In this document: piece by piece, positions 48,201-60,200 of the stretch
Layout: every line of letters begins with the position of its first letter
How positions within the stretch are numbered: the first letter of the stretch is position 1
Assembly (NCBI RefSeq): GCF_000003815.2
Contig: NC_049983.1
Span: forward strand, 19,549,106-19,613,105
Length of the DNA stretch: 64,000 nt
Direction: 5' to 3'
Source of the DNA: Branchiostoma floridae
Lineage: Eukaryota; Chordata; Leptocardii; Amphioxiformes; Branchiostomatidae
Position numbers and translations under genes: made by a program
Notes under the pieces: generated by a model
Databases searched by the model: none
Seen by the model: only the letters and a program-made list of their open reading frames with translations
Told to the model about the DNA's origin: nothing

Positions 48201-51200
48201 ATCTGTGAATAGGCTATAGTGGCTGTTTGGTCAGGTGGTATGGAAGCAGGCTTGTTTGAACACTGTCAAGGCCCTGCTTGTAGACTTGCCCAATTCTAAT
48301 TGGTGGGACAAAGGAGCCAGATAAGAAGGGCCTTGTATTGCCATTCCTTCTTTCATTTGTAACACGTTCACAAAGCAGCTTTTCTTCGCGGGCAGGTAGT
48401 CGGGGCACGTTGGCAACTTTCTGGTGACTCGCACCAGCCGACAATATACACTTCACCTAAGCCTTGTGTTCACTGGAGGTGTCACGTTCACATTGCCTGG
48501 CATTGACTGAGGGTGTCAGTGTGTTGTTTATGATAGGTGAAGACGAAAAACATGTGGTCTTCCTCTGTCAAAAGGGTTGTGTTCCTGGCATTGTGGCCAG
48601 GTAGTGTTACCTGCTTTCTCAAGAAACAGGTGTGTATTGCCCAGAACAAGTTTACCTTTGCCTCTCTGTCTATTTGAACACGGTGATACTGCCCCAAGCG
48701 GTCCACAGTAAATACGCCTGATTTGGCCCATACGCACTGAGGTATGCGTTGCAAAGGAACCTATTTTGCGACTTCCCACAGTTTGCCTAAGCTACCAAAC
48801 AATCGCGGCATGTTGCCGCAAATACTTACTGCTCGAAGTTGGGGGGTCAGACTATCAGATCGACTGGAGATAAAGTGCGGTAAACCAGCAGCCACACGAA
48901 ACAAAGCGTACAATATGTGCGAAGATCTTGATTATAACAACAGTCTTCTATCTTTATTAAATGGTTCCCCTTGCTTCTGTCTGTTAATCCCTGTGTTCTT
49001 ACCAAGATAAGGATAAGTAGTATGGTGCAAACTAGGTTCTGTGGGCCTGTCCAAGTTTTATTTTCGGGTGAATAAAGGGGGTGATGAAACATGGAGCTGC
49101 CAAACCTTGCACAGTACTCAGGCAAAATGAATAATTCATACCATAATAGCAATGTTATGTTATTTGTCTATATTTACAGAATATATTCTTTATGTATTGT
49201 TGTTATATCTTTATGAAATTTGTTAGCAATTTGAGTAGATGTGTGAAATATACCATGTTGATTACCAGCATGTAACGTCTGTAGATTGATGTATGGTATA
49301 AAGCGACATGTACAGTGTAACCTATTTGACATTGAGTTGGTTGTTCACTCAATATGCTGGAAGGTGGAAAAGGGTGGGGTTTTACCGGGTACGATATCTA
49401 TCATTGTCAGCTGTCCCCTCATCAGTCATGGGCCTTTATTACCCCTGAGGCATTACCTTTTTACGACACGCTAGGGAAGAAATGCTAATTTATGTGAGAT
49501 TCCCATCCCGGAGCAATCCATCATGGCTGACCTGTTTTTTTCCCTCTCTTCCTTTCTTCCCATTTCACAGAGATCTGAGCAATAACCAGTTGAGAATACT
49601 AAATGCCAGTGTGTTTCGCGATCTCAAGGGACTGAGGGAATTGTAAGTAGCTCACTTTCATCATTACTTTCATACCTACTATTGTATCCACCGTTGTGCG
49701 TTTGATTGATCCGTGATGCGAGCAGGTTATTCATCAAATGCATACAAGGTTTCTGTTACATCGTAAAAGAAAATGACAGATGTTATTGCGTTTTGTTAAG
49801 TTCAGGGTGCAGTGGGCTAGTCCAAGTGTAGGAGGGAAAAAGGGGTACCGAAAATACCTTGGATTTTCTTTTTTTTTCATCCCTTCCAATATTAAGGCAG
49901 GACCAAATAACATCACGATAAGCTGTTAGCGTATCCGAAAATGGAGTCTAGTCCGTGTGTTGTTTGCATTATGGCTTGCGGAAAGAGGAATTGCAAGCAC
50001 TATGATCCTTTCAGCCCTCTCCTCTGACCCTATGTCCCTATCACGCTTCACGCGACTCAGAACGTTTTTTAACTGTAAGGTCCATATTCTTTCCGTTTTC
50101 GGAAGTATTTGCCTTGCGATGGTGGGTCATTAGGTGGACCCAGGGGTGACATCGCAATTTATGGATTGGGTTCCCGATTTACCACCACCGCTCCCCGTTC
50201 GTAAGGCGAGCACGCCAGCCGTGTGATTGGGGTGAGCGACAGAATGGCTTGCATTTGAGGATAGGTCAGGGGTCAGAAGAAGGGTTGCGAAATGATCCTC
50301 TGACAAGCCCTTGGTGGGAAGATAAGGGGCATTTAATCCAGGTGTAAGCTCCTTTATAACCAATATTAATATTGGTTTGTATTATGATAGTGTGTGATCG
50401 TTATTGTGCATTTATTGTATACGCCCGAAATGGGCTGTTTGAATTTCAATAGACAAAATTCACATGTTTGTTTTTTTGGAGTGGTTCGGAATGACAGCAA
50501 TAAAAAAGTAAAATTTACAGTTTCATAGTAATATGTTTCTTCTATTCCTTTTATCGGATTTTGCATTTTAAAAAAAAGAAGATTTTTATCCAAGGCCAGT
50601 GCTGAAGAAAATTTAGTCTGAGAAGCTGCTATTTGCAGAGAAAGCTGTTCGAGGCCTTGATTCGCTCGCTAGGTCTAGTAGATTCTGATGCCAGCATGGC
50701 TGCACATCTTTTATTTCCTGATTATTGGACGCCGGGATCATTTAATGACTCCCTGATGTCTTCCCCATTACTTGGTATGTATGGACGGGGAGTCTGGCCA
50801 AGAGTGGGCTCCTCTGTAAGGCAATCATATCCCAATCACGGGGGTAATACATACTGATATAGGCTTATGGCCGCACCAGGATAGAGTGCCCCGGAGCTTT
50901 GTAAAGCGGGGACTGAAAGCTTTTTTCCAGGCTATATTTCACGTCCTCCTTGGCTGTCCAGCCGAGGTCACACCGAGTGGTCAAGTCGAGGATTGGACTG
51001 CCCGGCTATCGATTGGCTATCTGAACCACATTCTAAATCGTCCAATTTTGCCGAGGGTAATTTAGGAAGAATTGCGCGATGTCAGCCATTTGGACAAGTT
51101 TCCAATATTGTGGGTATCCTACAGGCGTCAGGGTGCCTGGCACCGGGGCCAGGAAACAGGTGGCCAAATGACCACTAATTTCCACAGTCGCACTTCAGGG

Positions 51201-54200
51201 TATTTGGGGAATTGCCTGTGGTCAGCGAAATCCTCCTATTCCTTCAAACCACTGGATTCTGAAGGACAGGAAAAACATTTGCCGGGATCTTTGCTATCCT
51301 GTTTCCTAATCCCACCTTTTTATGGCTAACAGTACATGCTTATGTGAAGATTACAGAACAGGGTAGCATGGTTATTTCTAATCTGTCCTAGGATATGTAG
51401 CTACTTTTTGTGATGTCGTATATATCAATGTTATCTTGTATGTAGTTGTCATGACTGGTTATGTGAACATATACCAGGAAACGATCTTAAAGTGTATGCC
51501 TTTTCATTTATGCATTGATATCAGTCAATGTTACCTTCTGACATTGTGTCTCCTCTCGAACAAAACCTGCCTTCACGAATATTTCACAGCCCTTGGCATT
51601 GCCATTAAATTTTCATAGCTTTTGACCTTACGTTTCCACATATTCTAAAGATGAGTTATGAAGCAGGAGGGCAAAGTCATCGATCACCAGAAAGTACTTG
51701 TCTGGCTATAGAGGAACAGTGATGAAAGTTATCTATAAGATATAACAGAGTTGAGAAGATTTTGAATGTGGTAATGATACTGATACTGAATGTGCCTTTT
51801 TTTTTACAGGAAAATTGACCACAATCATCTGACGGAATTCCTGAATGTCGGCGCCTTTTCCCCAAACCTCACCGTTCTTAGTCTGTGAGTATTACATACA
51901 TTATTTAACTCTAGGCTAATTTAAACTACACTTTATATATCTTTATATGCCTTAATGATTTATTTAGCGGCAAGGGGTTTGTATCATTTTTCGCAAATAA
52001 TCAGCTGGTATAGTTTTTCCAGATGTACTAGTTACTTGCAGCTATAAAACCATACATTTTTGTTCACGCAATATACCAGCAAGACAGTCCAAACAGTAGC
52101 TGTCCAGCCTTGATGCCCAGTGGCATGTGATAAATTCACCTTTTATGCACCACTTCATAGCTGAATCCCCTCAGGATAGTCCACTGTAGTGATGCTCTCT
52201 GACATTCCAGCACAGCTCAGCAGGGAGTAGTAGCTAGGGGGGCTTGGTGCTGACCACCTGCAAAAACTAGGGCCATCAATCATCCAGCACATCTTGATCC
52301 TATGGCTCTAGCTAAGAATTTGGATATTTTTTTTACATGCAAAAGGGGACTTGACTGTGTGAAGTAGATAACAACTGCATAGAGTCAAGCAAAGACATTT
52401 GATAGTACTCAGTCAGGGAGTTAGAATGGTACTGTAGCGCCTTTGTTTTTTCTGGAGGTGCTTGCAGTAAGATGTCACTCTTAACTGAAGTCAAATGGTG
52501 ACCATCAATTCTTCAAGGCAGACGTTTGTGCCGGATATCAGAGCGTGGAAAGTCAGCAGTTGAGCTTTCATGTACCATCTCGGATATTGAACTTGTGACT
52601 CTACAAACATGACAAGAGCGGGGAATTACGACAGCCCTCCTTGGAATGCCTGTTGCACTCGGGGTGGAGCTCTCTCTGGGACCGATCTTTTTGGGTTTGG
52701 AAGCCACGGTCACCCCTCCTGTGTTGTAAATCTCATTCAGTCGTAGATTACTGTCTTTGTATGCATCATTTAATGTACCAAGGGGGACCGCAGTAGTCCT
52801 AGTTCATAACCAAAGCCGGTCCGGTGAGGCCAGTAAATCCGATCTCCGACACTTCCTGCCTGTTGTATATATTACAGTGATTAGGTCCACCAGGACTTAC
52901 CTGCGTGTGCACAAATGGATTATACTTATCTAATTTTTTTCAGTTGAGTAATTCTGGTAAAAAGCAGGCCTGAGATGGAAATGCAGTGCTGTGATTATAT
53001 AACTGGTGCAGTGAAGTTGAAGTATCTCTTCTCCACAGGCTCCAAGCCTGACCTTTTGTTTGGAATAAACCTTGCAGGGCTCTCCACAGGGGAGTACCAT
53101 TTGGTATGAGGCAGAGTAGAAGTTCCTGATCAAAGTTGGCACTAAATAGCTGATCCCTCTGCTCGTTGAGATATCCTTAAAACCCCCTGCTACCCTTGAC
53201 CCCTGGAGCCTCTACTGTGACACCGGCGACCCTCCGACTGGCTAATTGCAGAGAGAAGGGATTGGTAGGGATCCGTTTCCTCATAGAAGTGTGGCTTCTT
53301 TTACCTGTGGGTAGGATTTAAACTGGGTGGCTGCTTGTGGCTGCAGTTGTCATCTCCCAATTTGTAGGGATGAGCCCTGACTGCATGCTGGAGAATGCCT
53401 ACCAATCCTCCTGTGCATTGTAGTATGTAGGGGTGAACCTGAGGGTGAGTCAGACAGCATACCAAACCAGTGCCCCCCTTGACGATACATCTTGAAAAAA
53501 AAGAAGTTGTGGTCTTATAGGGATTCGAAGAATGAAGAGCAGCTTCTTGAGTTGACCACAACACTTTATTTAGATTATCAGCAAGCTTTTGTGACCCTGT
53601 GTCAAGAATGTGTCTGGATGGTTCTGGAAGCACAGACACGTGTATGAACTTGGAACAAGTTCACAGTTGTAGTTGGGAAACAGATGGCACAAGGCAGGGT
53701 AGATCTTCCTGCCTATGTCCCACGCAGGAAATATGCATGACAAACGATGTAGATCTGCAGAAGAAAGATTCAAGTTGTGGAGGAAGGAACAACGCGACGG
53801 CCGGATTTGTCCGTCAAGGGAACTTAACGTGCCGCTTCCCGTTGTTGTTGCGAATTTGTACAAAGATAACGCGTCCGCGTGGAAATGTCGGACAGAGAGC
53901 TGTTTGTGTGTTCCTGTTGGCGTTTGCCCTGTGCGAGAGTGATTGTGTGGCATGGGTGCTTCAACTGGAAAATAATGGTCAGGACCTCTTGAGAGCTCAA
54001 TGCTGACACACTTGAAACAGAACAGCCTCTCTGAGAACATGAAGATAAGGACCCTTTTCAACTTGAACATGTACTACAGTGGGTCTTTAACCTTTGGCAT
54101 ACAGACACTTTTGGATATCCTCTCTGCTAGCAAAATTGCATGATTATGATCTTTATGATGGAAAGAAATTGAAACATAAAACCATGTTTATGTGAATGAA

Positions 54201-57200
54201 AAACTTGCACTGATAAAAATGTCACTGAAACTCCAAATGTTATCTCTCTCAATATGGTTTTGTAAGTTGAAAATAAAGTCCTGACAATTTGATCCCCTCA
54301 CAAAGTCCACTATAATGTACTATTTCAATTACCATAGATAAACTTAGTGCATGTTTTGCTAATGTCATCCTTTGCCATCTGGTTTTCAAACAGCATTTGC
54401 TTACCTGAGTTACCAGTTGTCTGTTTCCAACATATGTCCCATCTGCAAGACTGATCAAATTTGCATTTGGCACTTTTCCATCACACATTTGAGTGACATG
54501 CAAAACAAGCAGGATACTAGACAAGGTTGTTTATGGTCCTTGTATGTGACAGGTGTTTATTGAATTAGGCCCTGTCAGGGCTGGGCTTTCTATTTAGGGG
54601 GTAAATTCTTTTATGAGCAAGTTTGTTTAGACTGATGGGTAATGATAGGTTTGTAATAGGTCAGTCCATAAAAGTAGTCTACTCAGGAAGAGGTGGTCTC
54701 CTCCTCCCATGGCCCATAAAATTGTTCCAGTCCACCAGTTCTCTCTCATATGAGCCTACATGTGAGTTTCTCATCAAATGGTGTAGCTGTGCCTAGGGAT
54801 GCCATCCCAGGAACCCTCTGATCCCCCATCTGTGCATGGGTCACTTGAATGGTTGATGGGTGTCACTCAGCTATGCTTATCCAATCAGCTTCTTGTCAAT
54901 CTTGACTTGATTGCTAACGGAACATCTGCAACTTTCTGTAAATCTTATGTATCTCTTCAGATCAGTATTTTAATCCAAAATGTGTACGGAGTATTACAGA
55001 CTGTATTTCAAATAGGACACTGACAAGTTTTTAAACTTTGCTCATATCTCATTGAGTTGATTTCTCAGGCTTGTTTCAACTGCAAAATCTCAAGTCAGAC
55101 GTTAGTTACTAAGAAGATTACCACTAAGTAAGAAGATTGTGTAGTGGACTTGGTGGCTAGGCTGAGTACAGTTTCCTCACACATGCAGAACTACTTCGCT
55201 CAGGACAATTTGATGTGGAGGTTGGCCTGGGATTAACGGGGTGGCAAGCTGATACAGGGTAAACAGTGCCCAGCTAAACACAGCCAGACTTCTCATGGGC
55301 ACAGTCCTGGCCTGAAATGTGGCCAGGGGACATACAGGGCCCCTGTTGTCCAGCTTTACATGGCTGCTACAGAAATACAGGACTACTGGAAAATAAACCG
55401 TAGCCCTGTTTGCAACAGATGGAGTGTTTGGCGGCAAAGTTTAGTGTTTTAGAGGCGAAAATGAATGAAAACTGTTGAAAGATCGGTCTTTGTGCGACCT
55501 TGGTAAATGTTTGTATAGATGTTTGGTGAAAATAGCAGCTGGGTGCGGAATCTGATATTTCCGCAATGAGGATTTAGTAGAAACAGAATCCGTCACGAGG
55601 CGAGGCAGCGTGTAGAAGTCGGCGGATTTAGGCGTGCGGAAAGGCAGGGTTGTAGCTGGCGGCTCAGAAGCGATGACCTGTCAGTGCATAGGGGATAGAA
55701 AGGCCATGGGTCCTTGTAAGGCACTTAGTTCTTTTGTTTTCAGCACTTCTCACCGGGTTGGTTATTAATGGGCTATTTCATTTGTCCTGTTGTGGCTTGG
55801 GGCTAACCCCTGTGCAGAACCCCACACTCAGGTTACCACCCATATCCTCAAGTTACCTTCCCCTCCAAGGAGCATGCAGTCTTTAAGATATCACCACAGA
55901 AGACCTGTTTAAAGATATGTACCTCTTTAGCCTAACCGCCGTCGCTAAACATGACATACAACAGGAACGGGCGGTTGTGGAAAAACGAGTGACGTTCATA
56001 AAGTGGAGAAGCTCTTTCACCTTGTTAGATTCAAGATGGCCGCCTTCCCCTACCACCTGTGCTATTGCTGTCAACCGTTTACAATCAATACACAGCGCCC
56101 ACCTCCCCTTTGTTTCCTCTCGTGCCCCACCCTGGGCTTAGGGGGATGCTTCTAATATAGTAAGGGGTAGAGTCCCTGAACTCCAGCAGCGGTTGGCTGC
56201 AGAACAATCTAGCCACAACCTGTGAGTGAGCTATTAACCTCAGGCTTGGACTCCTTTGATGGCTGGCAAATATTTTGGGGAAACCAGAACTGAGAAAGTC
56301 TGCCAAGCAGACCCAAGTTTATTTGTGTTGTGTAGGGGGAACAGGGCTGGGATGACAGCAGATGTTCTCTCTTTATGTGAAGAGTATGCCAGCTTAGACT
56401 CCATTGTTTTCTATGAAGGTGTGAGGTTCAAGCATCTTATTAATGTTTACTGTGCAGTCTGGAAATCCTGTCCAGTGACATTTTACTGAAGTATTGATAT
56501 TTTACTGTAGTCATTTTTGTAACATGGGTAGATATTTGATTTGTGGGAGACCTGTATGTTATTTCTTGTCGGAAAGATCCATGTTTGAACCAGGTAACAA
56601 ATTGCCTTTGTTGCTAGGATGGCACTTAATGTTGCACAGGGTTAGATTATAGGGTAGGGGCCAAAGCTCTTAGGTAGAGATGAATGAAAGGTTTTTTGTG
56701 ATGGTGCAGAGACCACCCTGGCCCAGGGTGTTTTATTGACTGACTGTCAAAATGGCCATGGCAGTAGATACACTAGATTTCTGACCCCGGACTCTTTGCT
56801 GGAGCCTAGAAGTCTCCCCACGCTACGGACGTACCTTTGAAGTATCGGTAAATTGTGCTTCGCCGCGTGGGCTTGTCTTACGGTAGAGAGGTGGGTAAAG
56901 GGAGCCGAGGGAATGTTGGATCACTAGATAAAGAGCCCTAATGCACTCGCAAGGATGTTGTTTTTAGTTTAAAAGCACCTCGTCTGTCCAAGGTACTTTT
57001 TTCTCCAGATAGAGATTCAAAGACATATTTAATGGCACAGAACATCACATAAGTATGATCCATACTAAAGTGAGGGTATGAAACTAAGTAAATGTATCCA
57101 AGAAAAAGCTACACGTTACTTTCCATTACACAGCTTGATGTTATCAAAAATGTTGGATTGTATTAATAGTTTTACACTAGGTTTTGCTTTTTGTGTGAAA

Positions 57201-60200
57201 TCTGTTTGTTGTGCCCTCTCAACAAAATCTTTCTATTTTAAATGTTTTGGTAGTTTGCAAGAGAGCTTTTGGTGTATTAGGGTCACTGATAATCTTCAAG
57301 TATTGTCGGCAGAGTTTGTAACTGAAAGTTGTTTCTTCAAAGCAAGGATTGGCCTACGCTGTCCAAACAGAGAACTATCAACAAAGGATCTAGGGTGCAG
57401 GTGTGCTACAACACGGTAGAACTACTACAAGTTAATGAAATTAAGAGAGGTTGGTTATATCAAACTGACATTTGTGTCACCTATTTTTTCTTTCAGACAA
57501 CACAACCAGATATCTTCTCTTCCTGCTGGCGTTCTGAGCAACTTCACATCGTTACGGCAGCTTTACCTCAGCCACAACAAGATCTCGTCCATTCTTCCAG
57601 GCACCTTTCCTTCTGGACTCCCCCTTTACACACTGTAAGTGTCTTGAGAAGATGTGATATGAGTCTCGAGCCAATTTGTTAGCACCATGTTAGCCATCAG
57701 TACATGCCCCGAGGGTGTTTGGGTAGGTGGGTTGATGGCAGGGTAGACATGACAGGAGTGAATTCTAGATAAGTGGACAACAATTCATGTCAGACTGTTG
57801 AAGTCTAAACTGTCAGATTCTTATCAGAAGGTCTTTTGGGAGCCTGCAGAAGTCTTTAAAGGTTGTTTTATGAGGGGAATTGGAGCGTCTTATGGGAACT
57901 TTATGTTTTGGCTGGGCATTTGTAGTTGGAGTGTTTAGGCTTTGCAGTGCCCATTCTTTACTATCCAATATTGTTAGCTTCTCAGTCGTTGAATTTTCAT
58001 TGCCACTAACAAACTTTTTTTTCTTCTTTACAGCGATCTTAACAACAACAAGATATCTGGTCTGACAAAAGGCTGCTTCGACAACCTGACAAATTTAGAA
58101 ACCCTCCGGCTCAACAAGAATAGGATCTCCCGAATCCCACCGAAAATGTTCAAACTCCCGTCGCTGAAGTCTTTGTAAGTATACTCATTTCTTTAAGTTT
58201 AATGCCCATGACAGAAAGAATGTGGTGTGACGTTTTGGTAAAAAAAAGAGATAAAGGCAGCAAATGTTCTTCGTAAGACAAGGAAAACATGCACACCTGC
58301 AGGATGTGTGCCTCAGGGCATGGGCTTGGGCCCACACGGGTCACGCGTATACATGGGCCCAGCATTTGGAAAGATTTACACCCAAAAGAGAACGTGCGCC
58401 TTGGCCATCCTGGCTATGCTAATCTCTGCCTCCAGGCGCCTAAGACTTTCTGCCAACTTCTCTAAAATGTTATGGTCGTGTTTGGTACTGACATTTAGAC
58501 TTATTTGTTGTATGTTGAATCCGAGCTGCTTTGTCATGGTTCGACATGGGGCAATACCTCGGTGTAGTAAACAGGAGATTCCACAAATATCGGGGTGTTA
58601 CAGCAGGGTCATGTACCAGTGGAAATAAAGGGACGTTGTCACCGTAGACAGCACGCAGTGTTCCGTTGCGTATCAAAAATGGGGAACGCTCATCACGAGT
58701 TTTTTGGCGTATCATAAACCCGCGCACATAGCTGGAATATTGTTTCACATGTCCTGGGTTTTTGGGCAGGGTGGGCTGAAAGAGGTTGCGCCTAATATGG
58801 CAGCAGTGGCCAGTGTCCCAAGAATGTGTCCAAAACGTTTGAGGTCCCATAGCTGGTATGCCACTGACCAGGGGTGGGCTGGATGAGTTACTACTGTCTT
58901 GATACCTTCTGATATGCCTAATTGTGCGATGAAATGGAGACATTTGATAAGGCCTGGCCCCATGAACTGGAAGATCTAGTTTGGCTAGGGCGGATCAGAG
59001 TCTTTTGTACCCAGCAATTATCGTAATTAGTGAACACGATAAAGGGCGCTGATAGCTAAAACTGGTGGCCAAGCCCGTGGAGCCAGCCTACTTGTCAACA
59101 AAGCCCCGAAGATTGACAGATTTTCATATGAATCTGGACAAGCACCTGCCAACAACATACGTTTGGCACCCAACAGTTGGGAGTGGGTATTATGGGTTGT
59201 GCTGAGGAAAAAAAGATGTGTTGAAAATCTGTTAGCTGCCTTATTTGGAGAGGCACATGCTGGGTAACCAGTTAAAAATGTGGTCAGAGAAGTTAGCATG
59301 TATCATACACACAGGCATTCGGAAAGTGTGGGAGGATTGGGAGAAGATTTGAAGTTGACACATACAAAATTGAGACCTTAAAGATGTGTACTGTCCCTCT
59401 TAGATGTGTGTTTGGAAGAGCTCAGTTGCCAAATGATCTTGGGTTCAAGGCTCGAAAGGTCCAGGGTTGGCAGAAGAGGAGGGACAAGCATTACCCGCCA
59501 TGTCCACAGTTGGGCATGATTAATGGGATCCGATTTGGTAGCTGCTGACCAAACAGGTGCAAGTTGAGTCCCCTGCCCTCCCCACGGCCCCATGTTTGGG
59601 GTCTAGTCCAACGGTTTTGTTGTTGTGTCTACAGAACAGGGGAAGTCTTAGAAGATTATATTTTGCTGACAAATGCGTCCAGGAAACTTGGTTGGCTGGG
59701 GCTGGGCTGACTAGCTTGTTGGTGCAAAGATATCGGACGTGTGAAGATCTACAACAATGCAAAACATGTCGGCAGGATACTTCAGTTTGGATCAGTTGCA
59801 TAGCAATTATGCAAGCTATTAAAAATAAGCTGCGGATCATGACTTGATACCGCACGCTCGAGTTCCTTTGAAATTTTCTTCACCCCCTTAATACCCAAAT
59901 AGAAAAACAGCTCAAATGAGTGTTAAATCCCCTTAGGAAAGAAAAATAAGCTTCTTTGGGATGTTTTGGGAAACAAAATTGTGGAGCAAAGCGGCAATCT
60001 CCGGCAGCACTGGATTCATTCTCCTCAGTGCTTTTCTAGATTTCGTGACAACAGAAAAACAAACACCGAAGTTTTCACAATAATATAGACAAGGACATGA
60101 TGAGAGCACTGTTGTTGTCTGTTTTTACACCCTGTTGTACGAAATAAAAATGATACTTTCTTGAATATAATGGACATAAACTAATAATCAGCATATTAAA

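Larger units (their letters stand above)
37781..49570 (+). other. LRIG intron 2, long
   Basis: GT-AG intron of about 11.8 kb (exact size uncertain because of the N gap), phase 2. It contains an assembly gap, a Harbinger-like MITE (42006-42692), a short CCTGGTG/CACCAGG hairpin at about 45666-45685, and a candidate conserved block at 47560-47860. I searched its open frames for LRR patterns and found none. Confidence 0.85.

Noticed and set aside
53570-54070. 166-residue minus-strand frame opposite a 135-residue plus-strand frame in LRIG intron 4
   Set aside because: No family resemblance on either strand; overlapping frames suggest chance.
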